From Luzula sylvatica (lineage: Eukaryota; Streptophyta; Magnoliopsida; Poales; Juncaceae), in contig OX326959.1 in the NCBI GenBank assembly GCA_946800325.1, positions 40,662,908-40,726,907 of the forward strand: 64,000 nt of DNA, read 5' to 3'. Numbering within the stretch: position 1 is the first letter of the stretch; every line of letters starts with the position of its first letter. This document shows positions 39,531 through 52,924 of the stretch, piece after piece. The notes under the pieces were generated by a model. That model saw only the letters and a program-made list of their open reading frames with translations. It was not told the origin of the DNA and made no database searches. The position numbers were made by a program, and so were the translations under genes.

Positions 39531-40845
39531 TATATTTGTCTAAACCAATGTTTTTAATTACGATATAGCGGTCCATTGCGCTTGGACTGTAATTTACATA
39601 TGATTACCGATATTGCGCGATATTGCGGCGATACTGCGGCACTATTTAGTAGGTTGCGGTGTTGCGTTTTATTAATATTTATTGCGATTTGCGTTATGAC
39701 CGCGCAATTACGCCGCAATTTAAATTATTGGTCTAAACATAATAATTATGGTGAAAATGAATATATCACGGAGAAAATGAACATTATATAAAATAATCTC
39801 TCATGATACAATCGAAATTATCTTCTTTGGGGTGCACTGATATCCGGTCTTTAAATAGGTCGATTGGTTGTCGACAACAATTTTTCGCCAATCAGTTCGC
39901 CACAAAATATGTGATGACAAGGTGTGTTATATTCATTATTTTGAATGTCGGAATCGAACTCGAACACGGCCTGTCAAATCGACCCGGCCGACTCGAATCT
40001 GACTCGGTCGATCCGAAAAAAAAAAAATCAGATTTTTTTGTAAAATATTGTTGTAAAATGGAAAAACTAACTCGACATTGCAGTCGTGGCACATATTAGC
40101 TCGACATTGCATATATTATCTCTCTAAAAAAATCAGAAATCGGCTGAAACTCCGCGGGGCCATGGCCAAGTCCGACTTATATAATTGTCTAGTTTTGGTT
40201 TACTAAAAAGATCTACTAAAAACAGATATTTAAGTAAAGAAAATAAATTGCAATTGAAAAAATATAATTGTCGCGTGTAAGACTATATAAATTTCTATTT
40301 GAAAAATGTATACTGAATATTTTAAGAAAATATAATTCTATTAGAAAATTATAACAGTCAAAGTAAGAAGACATTATATGTGAATTAAAAAGAATATTAT
40401 TTCTAAAAGAACATTTAAAAGGTATCTGATTAAAAAGAATATTATTTCTAATAAAATGATATAAATATGCAAATATTTAAAATTAATAAAAAAAATAAAA
40501 AAGTGTGATTATATATGAGTATCGAAAAATATTTTGGTCCAAAAATATTTAGCATCATCAATAGTTAATTTTAATTTTGTTAGAAAGATATTTGAAAACA
40601 AAACTTTGTTACATAATTTTTTTGGAATATCCAATGAGGCTTTATTTAAATATTAAAAAATGTGAGGGAGTTATTTTTTATAAGGGGCCGTTTGGTAAGC
40701 AGAATTACTAGAGTGAAATTGAATTATAAGGTCGAAGAGTAAAAATAATCTGGAATTAGTAATTCCACAGTTTGTTTAGATGTCCAAATTATGAGATACT
40801 GAAAAATATAATTTTTTCTTTGGTTGTTTACAGAATTCTGCAATT

Positions 40846-41267
40846 TTTCACTTAAAATTCACGGCAGAAAAAATAAGAAGCAAAAAAGAAGTACTTGACG
40901 ACCATAAAATAACCGAAGTGGAGAGAAGCGACAGACCGAAATCCCCTCTTTCGCCGCCAGAGTATTTTTTCGCGCTTACGGGTCGCCTAGGGTTAGGTTA
41001 TTTGTGCTGTCGCGAAAATTCTGGGAAAGAAGAGTGAGAAGGGGAGGTATATCTCTTGTGGGTAGTTTTCTTATTGCACCTGATCCTAGATGAACCATAA
41101 TCAGTAGTTTTCTTATTGCACTGCGGTGCATGAAGACCGGGTCCATACAACAAATGGATGGTTGAGATGTATTTGCGAAATTTAGACTGAATCGGACGGC
41201 TGGGAGCAATCCGATGACGTGGGCGAATCCATGAGCAGTAAAAATGGTAGCATTATATTAATTTAAA
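40846..41267. other. Copy-B-specific 423-bp replacement
   Basis: This sequence replaces the 1.47 kb found at 4046-5516 in copy A. It is less AT-rich than its surroundings and contains an 18-base direct repeat (gtagttttcttattgcac near 41061 and 41106). The minus-strand frame 40976-41209 has no recognisable domain. Confidence 0.6.
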
Positions 41268-42454
41268 TATGTGAGTATTTATAGTCAGATTTGGATATCC
41301 CAAGATCTTCCAAATCATTCATTTCCCCCAAATGAATTAATTCTGATTATTAAATACTGTGCATTCATAAATGCATGCGGCATCTAATGCTTACACCTCT
41401 TCATCTTGATCTGATTTTCTATGTCCAGTCCAAACTTGTCTTTGTGTGTGACCTTATATATTTATTTAATGTTGGCAGCATATTAAATCTCCGTTTAATT
41501 ATGCAAATCATAATTGGCCTCTAGCAAAGCATTATTACTACCCAAATTAAATAAATGAATTGTGATCATCACCTATTTATCAAATAGATAAATTACTAGC
41601 TCTCTTGTTCATATGATATTTGTTGATCAAAGACATGGTGAAATGTCATTTTTTCTTAATCAACTTAACTCTTTCCCGATCTAGAATCAAATTGAATATT
41701 CAATTAATATTAACAACACATGTTAATCTTATTGAGCATGGCCACACATTTTCTTCAATCCTAATTCATCAGGGGGGGCTAGGAGATATCTCTTTCAATC
41801 ATGAAAGGAACAACTTCCATCTTGGTTATTCACATCCTCCATCATGCTTCATGTAGTACCCAATGATGATCTTGCTTATCCGGTTAAAGATAACAATGAA
41901 ACATATCTAAGCATCACAATTCACGTATGAGAAATCCAATGATAACATTAGGTCAAAGAACTAAAATTTTATTTATTTATGAGAATATATATAATGACAA
42001 CAACAATGTATATTCTCATAAATTGGTGAGTCCAATATGTAGTCTCTAATACATATCTATATTCCATATTTGACGTCACTACATCTCTATGTATTTCCAT
42101 GTCCATGATCAGTAAAACATAATCATCTCATATGCGAATATACTGGTGTACAAATATATTCTATTTCCTTGACATGTATATCTCCATATACATCATATAT
42201 ATGACCAGGGACATTTAGAATCGTATTACGTTCATTTTACAATTTTACTATCATAATCACATATTATGGTGATGTACAAACTAGTGATACAATTCATAGC
42301 TTATTCACATATTCCTAAATATGTTAAAAAATAGTGCACGTATTAAATGAAACTTTAATCAAATCTATAATATCTGATTAACAACACATAAATAATAACT
42401 GTCATTTGTTTACATACAAGCTAAACAGTTTTGTCTAGGGCATTATTTCCTTCA
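41268..42454 (-). mobile_element. Truncated LTR (copy B of the Angela-like solo LTR)
   Basis: Matches 5517-6709, including the terminal gggcattatttccttca on the plus strand. The other end, equivalent to 5153-5516, is missing, removed by the replacement at 40846-41267. Confidence 0.65.
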
Positions 42455-45400
42455 TTTTTTTATTTTGAAAAAATTATACCTTCATCCTTTTTACCAAAAA
42501 TTTTGTATAAAAACGTTTTTTTTAAAGTATTACTGTGGGATATCTAAATAAACTTGAAATTATATTAAAAAATAATTTAAAAATATCTCGTGGAATAATA
42601 TTTGAAACACATAATATTTTATTTTTAATTGTTAGAAATAATTATTTTATAAGCACGATTTTGTAAGAAAAAAAAAATTGCATCTCTCAGGATTCGAATA
42701 TGGGATATCTCCTTTCGCTGCCATCATCTTTTACTGACTTTGCTTTAGTGATTTTTACTCGAAAACGAAATTATTAGCGGGAGCCCCCCTCCCATGAACT
42801 CGAAAACGAAAATTATTAGCGAACGAAAAAAGAGACTTTACTTATTTCAAAACAAATAATTATGATAAAATTGTTTATATTTCACCAAGAATAGAGTGAT
42901 GTAATGGTAGAACATGTGTTTAATTTTCCACCTACCCCCCTCATAAATAATTTGTGATCCGCCTCTGCGTGTCAACAACAAGTTCATTTCAACTATAAAG
43001 AATATTATTAATTATTAATATGAATATGAATTATTGAATATGAAAAAAAATATATAATCATAACTATGGCAAGATTAGTTTATATTGAAGATCATAAGAT
43101 AAATTATCATAGATAACAACAATATATTAATAGTAGACTACTAGTATCCCAACACATATTAGCAATTTAAATAATATATTTCACAGGCAAATAAATCTGA
43201 AAATAATAAATTAATACAAAAATAAAATATTAAAGGAAAACAATATATGAACATTAAAAATAATTTGTTTGCAATAAATAATATCAACATTTATGCAAAT
43301 TATGAATAATATCAAACTTAATAGTGAAAGAAAGTAATTTAATAAATAATATACAAATTTAAGTTAGCATAAATATAAATATAAATTATTTTATATCATA
43401 TGATTTTTCTTTTTAATTTATATATTTTTAATTTCTATTAATTTTTGAAAAAGTTAATATTAAATTGGTTATATTAAAAACACAAATATAATCAACTTAG
43501 CAATATATGGGATTATCATGGTCATATTTTTTTTTAAAATAAATATAATACATAAAATTTTATTGTGTAAATACAATACTTAAAATTATATCATATAAAC
43601 ATGCAACTTTTGCATTATACTTTTTACATAGTATTTTAGAAATTCAAATTATGAAAAATGATTTGCATAAACAATGAATATGGATGTGAAAATAAAGAGA
43701 AAATTAAAAGGAAAATATTTGATGAATTTTTAAAATAAAATTTATTAAAATGATACAAATATATTTATGTTTTACAATATTACATATATATATCTAATTT
43801 TCATCTTCCATAACATTCATATTTTATCATGTAATGTTATGTGAAGTGTTAAACAATTGAATAAGTTAGCCAAGCATGAACCTAGATAATAATAATAATT
43901 TTATGTTATTAATATATGATGATGTGATTTTCTAATTGTATGTTTCACGGATTATGTTTCATTTCAAAAATATTGTGAGTTTTCATGCATGTCTTTTCCT
44001 AGGAAGTAATTTAAAGAAAATGAAACATACAATCTCATTGGTAATTGTTTTGCCATAAATCAAGATCATTAATGTTAGCGGGGACTGACACGACAAACAA
44101 ATCAAACTTGTTAGCGGGACTGCCACGACAAAAAATCAAACAATGAAAGCAAATTATTAATGGAAGGAATAAAATTATGATTCAATACAAAATTAATACT
44201 TTCATTTCCCTCATTTAATGCAATATTTGTAAATATAACCAGCATAGAATTCACTTGCTGTGTAATAAAAAAATTATTCCTCATAAATCATGATTAATAT
44301 TTATAATCTTGACAACAATATTTGGATGGATCAGACTACCGAAATAACATTACAATTTTTGCTGGGAGAGTCAAATATAAAAAGTTATACTATAAAAATG
44401 TTAATATATTATATTTAACCATTACATAAATATTTAAATATATTGTTTTCCAAAAAAATTGGAGGAATCATGATCCTTCATGATCTTTTTATTAAGATCC
44501 GTCCTTGATCTTCGTATATATTAGGCAAGCATGACAGTATTTCATCCTTAATGTTTTTTTACTAACTTATGGCCCAGAGAAAACAATGAATAGAAAAACA
44601 AATAAGTAATATTGATTAGTTTGATTGAAAAACTAGAAGATGGAGAAAGATTCATGGAATAAACCATATTCACGAACTACAATTATATTAAGCAATTATA
44701 TATTTTTATTTTGAAATCGTGATGTATGGTCCATAATATTCTTCCTCACAATCATTGATGATATGACATAATTTTTAAAATAAAAATGTTTGACATATCT
44801 TCATCTTTTCTGTAAAAATCTTGATGACGTGAATATAATTCAACACCTTATAAATTAACACATTAATTCGTGATTTAACATCTTAATTAGGTGTTCAATC
44901 ATAAATTAAGATAATCAAATCATAAATTAAGATGCTAAATCATTAATTTATGTGTTAATTTTTAAGTTTTTGAATCATATCCACGTCATAAAATTTCTTT
45001 GAAGAGAGTTCTAGAGGATGTACATCATTATTCTTTATAAAATTTGATTTTACACCTTAATTTATAATTTGATATCTTAATTTATGGTTGAACTATGTTA
45101 ATTTATCATTTAATATTTCATTAAAGTATCAAATCATAAATTAATGTGTTGAAATTTAAGATGTTAAATCATATTTACATCATCAAGAGTTTTGGGGGAG
45201 AGTATTAGGGGATATTCAACATTTTTTATTTTATTTTATGGGTGCCTAATCAGCAACAAATTAAATATAAACAGTCCACTGCAGCCAGTACAGAGAATAC
45301 TTAAAAAAAAAAAAAGACAATAATTGTTTATAGATAGGACTAGGTCAGAAAAAACATACGTGCATAAATAAACTTCAGTACTTAATCTTATAAGTAGTGA

Positions 45401-45640
45401 CTGCGTCAGAGAGAGTATTCATAACATCCATGGAGAGCTGAAACTCTCCCTCAAAAAGTAAGTAAAATTTTCTGTTCTCCTTCGAAAATGTTTCTCTTTC
45501 TAGTTAAGATTTTTTTACATTTCGTACGACACACACACATAATTAACCTCCATGAGATATTAGTACTAGCAAAAATAATTTTTTAATTTCTTTTTGTCAG
45601 TAAAGAAGGCCTGAGAATCTTCAGAAACAAAAAAAATACA
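42455..45640. other. Intergenic, duplicate of 6710-9970
   Basis: No gene. It differs from copy A by small indels, a shortened C-tract near 42785 and loss of about 85 bases corresponding to 8820-8900. Confidence 0.5.
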
Positions 45641-45668
45641 AAAAAGTATTTAATCAAACAAGTCTGAG

Positions 45669-47182
45669 ATGTCTCAAGTAGATTATGGCAATATCGAAAT
45701 AAAAATTGATGATCCCTTGGCAATCTCCATCAAGCAAAACATAGAGAATCTACAGTTTAAGCCATTGGAAAGTAAACAATTCACCATTTTTCGGGTGCCC
45801 ACTTACATCCGAGAGATAAACAAGAACTTTTACGAGCCACGCATAGTCTCAGTTGGGCCGTATCATCGAGGTAGGACCCACCTAAAAGCCATGGAAGAAC
45901 AAAAAACACGTTACCTAGAAAGGCTCCTCCTCGAAAACCCTGATATCACGTTGTGTGTGTACGTCATGGAATTGCGAGAATTGGAGAATGCTGCGCGTAG
46001 ATGCTATTATGAGAGAATCGATCACATGAGCAGTGATGAGTTGTTTATAACCATGTTGTTGCTAGATAGCGTCTTTATTATCCAAGTAGTCGTGAATTGG
46101 ACATTCCGAAGCGATGATAATATTGAAGACATATTGCTTATGATATCCCTTGGAATGTGCCTCTAATAAAGAGCGATCTCTTGATGCTCGAAAACCAGAT
46201 TCCCTTTTTTGTCCTGGAGAAAGTGTTCAAACTCTATTCAACCAGGAACGAAGATTATAGCTCCTCGAGCCCGTGCAACTATGACACGTTGAGTCAATGT
46301 AGTGACCTCGAAAAGGCTTCCCTATTCGACGTGTTGGTTGGTTTTTTGGAGCATGGAAATGATAACTTCCCCATACCAGGTCCAGATAACATTTACGATC
46401 ATCTATTCCGAGTCTATGTCGTAAAAAATCCTTTCTCGAAAAGCTCAAACCGAATAAGGTGTTCCCTTTAATCTCCTCTAGCATTAGAAGGTTGACCATG
46501 AGGAAAAATTGTGGATTGTTGATTACCAAACGTTCCCTGAGGATGATTCCATGTATGACCGAGCTTACAGAAGAAGGAATAACTTCAAAAGATCCGACTC
46601 TTAAGAGTATTTTCGACGTGGGTTTTTGTAGCGGGGTACTGAAAATCCCGTATATTCCTGTCGAGGAGAGCTCAAGGCCTCGAATAATGAACCTCATAGC
46701 ATACGAGCAGTGTAGTCGTCAGAAACAAAGGCCCCTCACGAGCTATGCGGTATTAATGGATTGCATAATAAATACACCGAAGGACGTGCTCATATTGCTT
46801 CAAGGAGGGATCATAGAGAATAAACTTGCCGACGAAAGCGAGGCAGCCATGTTTTTCAACCAGCTCAGGTATTTTCTTTCTTTTATATATCTAAAGAAGA
46901 TGATAAAAAAATTATCTAGTTTCATTAAGAATTAGAAAAAGCCCTATAAATTTTTTTTTTCGAAAACTTGTTATATCAAGTAACTTAAAATTAAAAATCA
47001 TAAAATTTGCACCAAGCAGGTACTGCTCTTATCTCGACTACGACGAGCACCACTTGGCCGGTATATTCAGAGAAGTGAAGAAATACTGCAAGTCCAAGTG
47101 GCAGAAATATAGGGCGAAACTATGCCGTGATTATTTCAACAACCCTTGGGCGATTATCTCTTTCTTTGATGCAGTTTTTCTG
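45669..47182 (+). pseudogene. DUF247 copy 3, frameshifted and truncated
   Basis: Close relative of gene 1 (well above 90% by eye) with the same leader, including the Met-Glu-Ser uORF at 45430. Lesions relative to gene 1 are: a 3-base insertion near 46040 (harmless), a 2-base insertion near 46128 that shifts the frame, a 40-base deletion at about 46410, and compensating single-base changes near 46580-46605. Exon 2 starts at 47020 but is cut at about 47182 in the middle of the membrane-anchor coding part. No complete DUF247 protein can be made. A short N-terminal product of about 165 residues could be translated from 45669. Confidence 0.88.
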
Positions 47183-47276
47183 TTCTCCTTCAAAAAAAAT
47201 CTTGTGTTTCTCTTTCTAGTTAAGATTTTTTACATTTCGTTCCAGACGCACACATAATTAACCTCCATGAGATATT
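47176..47276 (+). pseudogene. Leader-intron remnant of DUF247 copy 4, fused to copy 3 exon 2
   Basis: Copy 3 exon 2 (gatgcagtttttct) continues directly into sequence matching 9790-9885 of the gene 1 leader intron (ttctgttctccttcaaaa). The junction lies in a shared ttttct. This is therefore a recombination joint between the 3' end of one gene copy and the 5' leader of the next. The copia element at 47277 then interrupts the leader. Confidence 0.75.
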
Positions 47277-50200
47277 TGTTGAAATATAAACTTAATTGAT
47301 ATATCGCATTAGATTATGTTTTAGGTTCATGTTTATTGAATTCAACGTATGAGTGTGAAAGGTCAAGTTCATCTAGAGAATATGATTCATGAACTTGATA
47401 TTAATGAGAGTTAAATGTGATTCATGTATGTACGAATTACCTAGCCTATAAATAGGATCTCATTTCATTTGTAAGATGAAGAAAAGAAAAGAGAGAAAAG
47501 AAATAGAAATAATATTGAAAGTTATAGAGAATAATTTTTCTTTCTTCCTCCATTAAAATCTGAATATTGTGAGTTTATTCCAACAAATTGGTATCAGAGC
47601 GAATGACGGGTTCTGGTAGTACGTCACTAGGGAAGATTCCGCTACCACGACTCACGAACTCGAACTACGAGAATTGGAGCATCCAAATGCGTGCGTTGCT
47701 CGGTGCACAAGATGCATGGGAAGTAGTCAAGGATGGTTATGAGGATCCGGAATCTACCGCGGGCTGGATGGTAAATCAATTGAAAGTCTTGAAAGAGACA
47801 TGCATGAAAGACAAGACCGCTCTCTACCTCTTATTCCAAGTAGTGGATGAGTCGAATTTTCAGAAAAATTTTGGTGCGGTAACCTCAAAGGAAGCTTGGG
47901 AAACTTTGCAAAAAGTCTTCAAAGGTGATGACCGAGTTAAACAAGTGAGGCTTCAAACCTTACGAGGCGAGTTGGAGGCCATGAAGATGAAAGAAACGGA
48001 AGGAGTATCCGATTATATCACGCGTGTGCAAACGGTCGTAAATCAACTCAAAGGCAATGGAGAAATCCTAACTGACGCGAGGGTTGTCGAGAAGATTTTG
48101 TGATCCTTGACTGAAAATTTTGAGAACGTAGTATGCGCCATCGAGGAATCCAAGGATTTGGAAAATATGACGGTTGATGAATTTGCTGGTTCTCTTGAGG
48201 CACATGAACAACGCAAAAAGAAGAAGAAGAACGAGTCACTCGAGGAGGCCTTACAAGCAAAGACAACTATCAAGGACGATAAAACGATGTTTGGCCAAAC
48301 TAATCGAGGGAGAGGACGCGGCCGTGGAGGTCGTGGTTTTGGTCGCGGAGGAGGCCGCGGTCATGGTGATAATAATTATGAAGAAAAGAGCCGCACTATG
48401 CAAAAGAATGCTGGTCCGAGAAACGAGTAGATGAAAATGCGAATCTGGCCGAAAAAGAAGAAGAGGGAATTAATGGCGTTCTCATGATGGCTTATAAGAG
48501 TACTATTTTGGACAGCGACATGGTATGGTATCTCGATACAGGTGCAAACAATCATATGTGCGGACACAAACATCTCTTCGTGGAGATGCAAGAAATAGAA
48601 GATGGACACGTGTCGTTTGGTGACGCGTCGAAGGTCCAAGTGAAAGGCAGATGTTAAATCTGTTTTTCTGTAAAAGGTGATAAAGGAGGCTCTATCGGGG
48701 ATGTATATTATGTGCCCGTCATGAAGAGCAACATCCTTAGCATGGGACAGTTATTGGAAAAAGGATATTCGGTTTCCATGAAAAAACGGATGATGCACTA
48801 GAAGGACAAAAGAGGACAAGTAATTGCAGATGTTGAGATGGCCAAGAACCGCATGTTCAAGCTGAACTTGAGACCCATAAAAGAGACATGTTTGCGAGTC
48901 GACATGAATGACAAATCTTGGTTATGGCACTTACGGTTTGGGCACTTGCACTACGGTGGTCTAAAGAAGTTAGCAAAGAAGGACATGGTACATGGGCTGC
49001 CAAACATGGATTACGTTGGCAAGTTTTGCGAGGGTTGTGTACTCGTTAAGCATGCAATGAACTCATTTCAAAAGAAGGCAGAATTTCGAGCGAAGAAACC
49101 CCTCGAGTTGGTTCATACGGACATATGTGGACCAATTACGCCTATGTCACTCGGTGAGAAAAAGTACTTCATCACTTTCATTGATGATTACACAAGAAAG
49201 ACGTGGGTTTATTTCTTGAAGGAGAAGTCCGAGGCGTTTAAAGTGTTCAAAAAGTTCAAGGCTTTGGTGGAGAAGATGACAGAGTTTTACATCAAAGTTT
49301 TACGGTCCGATAGAGGCGGAGAGTATATGTCAACTGCCTTCATGAGTTATTGCGAAGAACAAGGAATCAAAAGATTCTTGACCGCACCGTATTCACCGCA
49401 ACAAAACGGTGTAGCCGTGAGGAAGAATCGGACTATTCTCGACATGGTTCAATCAATGTTGAAGAGTAAAGACATGCCAAAAGAATTTTGGGCAGAAGCC
49501 GTGCAAATGTGCCGTTTATGTACAAAACCGCTGTCCACATACGAGAGTTGCGGATAAAACACGACAAGAAGCTTGGAGTGGACAAAAGCCAACGGTATCG
49601 CACTTAAGGATTTTTTATAGTGTGGCGTATGCGCACGTACCAGATCAAAGACGGACCAAACTTGATGATAAAAGCAAGAGATACGTATTCATCGGTTATG
49701 ATGATAGGACATAGGCTTTTAGGCTATTCGACCTAATTTCAAGGAAGGTTGTAGTAAGCCGGGTCGTACAAGTGAATGAAGAAATCGCATGGGTTTGGAG
49801 TGATCAAAAGGAGATGACACATGAGGAGGAAAAAGGAGAATCGTCAACCTCTATGCATTTAATTGCACCGATCAGCCCCTCGTAGTCCAGTGATGAAGAA
49901 GAATCGAGACAATCACGAATGAGAAGCTTGCAAGACTTGTACGATGCAACAAGCGAGGTACACCTTATATGTCTTTTGGCGGATGCCGAGAACATTTTTT
50001 TTTAAGAGGCTGCGAGAGATAAGAAATGACAAACATCGATGGATGAGGAAATAAGCGCCATTGAGAAAAATAAAACGTGGAACTTGGTGAAGTTGCCGGA
50101 AGGTTATAGGCCCATAGGAGTAAAATGGGTTTATAAGAAGAAGATGAACGCTAAAGGTGAAATTGAGAGGTACAAGGCACATTTAGTCGCTAAGGGCTAT

Positions 50201-51849
50201 CGGCAAAAGGCGGGAATTGACTATGATGAGGTATTTCCACCGGTAGTGAGGATGGAAATAAGCCGACTTCTCATATCTCAAGCGGCACAATTCAAGTGGC
50301 CGATCTATCAAATGGATGTAAAATCAGAATTCCTAAATGGTGTGCTGGAAGAAAAAGTGTATGTGGAGCAACCACCCGGTTATATGAAAGCCGGAGATGA
50401 GAAAATGGTCTTGAAGTTGAGGAAGGCGCTATATGGGCTGAAGCAAGCGCCTCGAGCATGGAACACTCGTATCGACACCTACTTCAAGGAAAACGGGTTC
50501 ATGCAATGTCCATACGAACATGCCTTGTATGTGAAAAAGAGAGAAGATAATTTGTTGTTTGTGGCTCTCTACGTCGACGATCTTATTTTCATGGGGAATA
50601 ATAAGGAGATGATACAAGAATTTAAAGCAGCAATGACTCGGGAGTTCGAGATGACCGATTTGGGCTTAATGAAATATTTTCTCGGTCTTGAGGTTAAACA
50701 AGAAAAGTCGGGGATCTTTGTGTCGCAAGAGGCGTATGCAAAAGATATTTTAAAGAAGAACAAGATGAAAGATTGCAATCCGACAGTGATACCGATGGAA
50801 CTTGGTGCAAAACTCTGAAGTTCGATGGAGGAGATAGTGTTGACGCAAGCAAGTACCGGAGTTTAGTTGGTAGCTTGCGGTATCTCACATGTACGAGGCC
50901 GGACATCACGTATAGTGTTGGCATAGTGAGTCGGTTCATGGAGGAGCCGAAATACTCACATTGGAAGGCAATAAAACGGATTCTTCGATATATCCGAGGT
51001 ACGGAGTCACTCGGGTTATATTATTCTCAATCAAATGAGTATAAACTAGTCGGTTATTCCGACAACGATTGGTGTGGAGATGTAGATAACCGAAAAAGTA
51101 CATCAGGGTATGTATTTTACATGGGAGACAGGATTTTCACGTGGCTTTCGAAGAAGCAGCCGATCGTAACGTTGTCGACACGTGAAGCAGAATATGTGGC
51201 AGCATCATGGTGTGTGTGCCACGTAATTTGGCTAAGGAGCTTGTTACACGAGTTAAAACTTCCACAAGATGAAACGACCGAAATACGAGTTGACAATAAA
51301 TCTGCAATTGAGTTGGCAAAGAATCTGGTGCATCACGAGTGGAGTAAACATATCGACGTTCGCTTCCATTTTATTCAGGAACATGTGAAGGAAGGAAATG
51401 TGTGAATGAGTCATGTTACGACTCATGATCAAACAACGGATATGTTCACAAAACCGCTTCCGAAGATGTTGTTCGACAACTACAAGACAATGATCGGAAT
51501 GAAGGATGAAAACAAAATTAAGTTTATGGAGGAGTGTTGAAATATAAACTTAATTGATATATCTCATTAGATTATGTTTTCGGTTAATGTTTATTGAATT
51601 CAACATATGAGTGTGAAATGTCAAGTTCACCTAGGGAATATGATTCATGAACTTGATATTAATGAGAAGTAAATGTGAGATTAAATGTGATTCATGTATG
51701 TATGAATTACCTAGCCTATAAATATGATCTCATTTCATTCGTAAGATGAAAAAAAAAAAGAAAAAAACAGAAACAATATTGAATGTTATAGAGAATATTT
51801 TTTCTTTCTTCCTCCATTACAATCTGAATATTGTGAGTTTATTCCAACA
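47277..51849 (+). mobile_element. Full-length but decayed Ty1/copia retrotransposon
   Basis: The 5' LTR is 47277-47585 (309 bases) and the 3' LTR 51535-51849 (315 bases), both TGTTGAAATA...TTCCAACA. They differ at about 20 positions plus a small insertion, so the insertion is not recent. The primer site TGGTATCAGAGC is at 47589-47600 and a purine tract atggaggag precedes the 3' LTR. Flanks ATATT / AGATT are a 5-bp target duplication with one change. Each LTR has TATAAATA (47447 and about 51717). Total 4573 bases. Confidence 0.92.
47603..51540 (+). pseudogene. Ty1/copia gag-pol pseudogene
   Basis: The ATG at 47603 begins Gag. The frame stops at 48101-48103 and resumes to about 48430, where an RGG-rich tail ends. 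Protease LDTGANNHMCG is near 48535. The integrase zinc-binding part (LWHLRFGHLHYGGL, then CEGC) and core lie in 48838-49557: HTDICG, SDRGGEY, then PQQNGVAVRKN, where the catalytic Glu of the usual AERKN is Val. Reverse transcriptase is at 50039-50818 with MDVKSEFLNG and the active-site YVDD. RNase H runs from about 50820 to 51405, beyond a frameshift, and a final stretch follows another stop. The order PR-INT-RT-RH is that of Ty1/copia. Multiple stops, frameshifts and the integrase substitution make it non-functional. Confidence 0.9.
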
Positions 51850-52475
51850 AGATTAGTACTAGCAAAAATAATTTTTTAATTTTTTTTGTCAGCAAAGATT
51901 GCCTCTAATAAAGAGCGATCTCTTGATGCTCGAAAACCAGATTCCCTTTTTCGTCCTGGAGAAAGTGTTTAAACTCTATTCAACCAGGAACGAAGATTAT
52001 AGCTCCTCGAGCCCATGCAACCATGACACTTGAGTCAATGTAGTGACCTCGAAAAGGCTTCCCTATTCAACGTGTTGGTCGGTTTTTTGGAGCATGGAAA
52101 TGATAACTTCCCCATACCAGGTCGAGATAACATTTATGATCTTTCTACTCCATTTCTACTACGACCGTTTCATGTCCGTGCAAGATCTTCCGAGTCTATG
52201 TCCAAAAAAATCCTTTCTCAAAAAACTCAAACCGAATAAGGTGTTCCCATTAATCTCCTCTAGCATTAGAAGGTTGACCATGAGAAAAAATTGTGGATTG
52301 TTGATTACCAAACGTTCCCCGAGGATGATTCCATGTGCGACCGAGCTTACAGAAGCGGGAATAACTTTCAAAAGATCCGAATCTAAGAGTATTTTCGACG
52401 TGGGTTTTTGTAGGGGGGTACTGAAAATCCCGTATATTCCTGTCGAGGAGAGCACAAGGCCTCGAATAATGAACC
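51850..52475 (+). pseudogene. DUF247 copy 4, part 1 (leader end + second half of exon 1)
   Basis: After the copia element the leader intron resumes (agtactagcaaaaataatt). It reaches caaagattgcc at about 51903 and then jumps into the middle of exon 1 (tctaataaagagcgatctc, equivalent to 10479 in gene 1). About 550 bases, including the start codon, are deleted; a shared tgcct at both ends suggests a microhomology deletion. Further indels (for example near 52028 and 52140) shift the frame. The tandem retrotransposon array interrupts it at 52476 within the MNLIAYEQC coding segment. Confidence 0.85.
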
Positions 52476-52924
52476 TGTTGAAATTTGCGCAGCGATTTAA
52501 TACTCAAAATACTAATTTTATTAAACAAAACTTACTATTACAAAATGGCTCTCTTTCACTTTCTCTCTCTAAATGTTTTTCTCTCTCTAACTATCCCTAG
52601 CTCTCACTTTCTCTTTGTTTGACCTGATGGTCTTCACTCTCTTTCTCTTGTCTCACTTTCTATCTCACGACTCTCTCTCTCTCTTTTACTTTCTATTTAA
52701 CTTCCACTCTTTCTATTGTTATTCAATTACAACTATGCATGCACCCCTATTTATACTAGTGCCAACCGACTTGGGAAGTAGAGTGTGGAGATCTCTAGAT
52801 ATTTAGAGAATGTGTATTTGACCAAATCAAGATCTTTCATGAAATATCTTGACCTCTCCATTGAAGCCTCTAGAAAATTCTCCATTTCTTCATGTTTAAG
52901 GAAAATGAATTAAATATTTTAACA
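52476..52924 (-). repeat. LTR 1 of the array
   Basis: 449 bases, TGTTGAAATT...TTTTAACA on the plus strand. CT-rich, with TATTTATA at 52748-52755, i.e. TATAAATA in the element's direction. Confidence 0.95.

Larger units (their letters stand above)
39531..47182. repeat. Segmental duplication, copy B
   Basis: Homologous to 2696-11537 in the same orientation. It ends abruptly inside exon 2 of the third DUF247 copy, where it joins leader-intron sequence of a fourth copy. The left border coincides with AT-rich sequence in both copies (the (AT)n tract at 2609-2700 in copy A). Confidence 0.85.

Noticed and set aside
40976..41209. Minus-strand frame in the copy-B-specific block as a captured gene
   Set aside because: No domain or motif is visible, and the block also carries an internal direct repeat typical of filler DNA.
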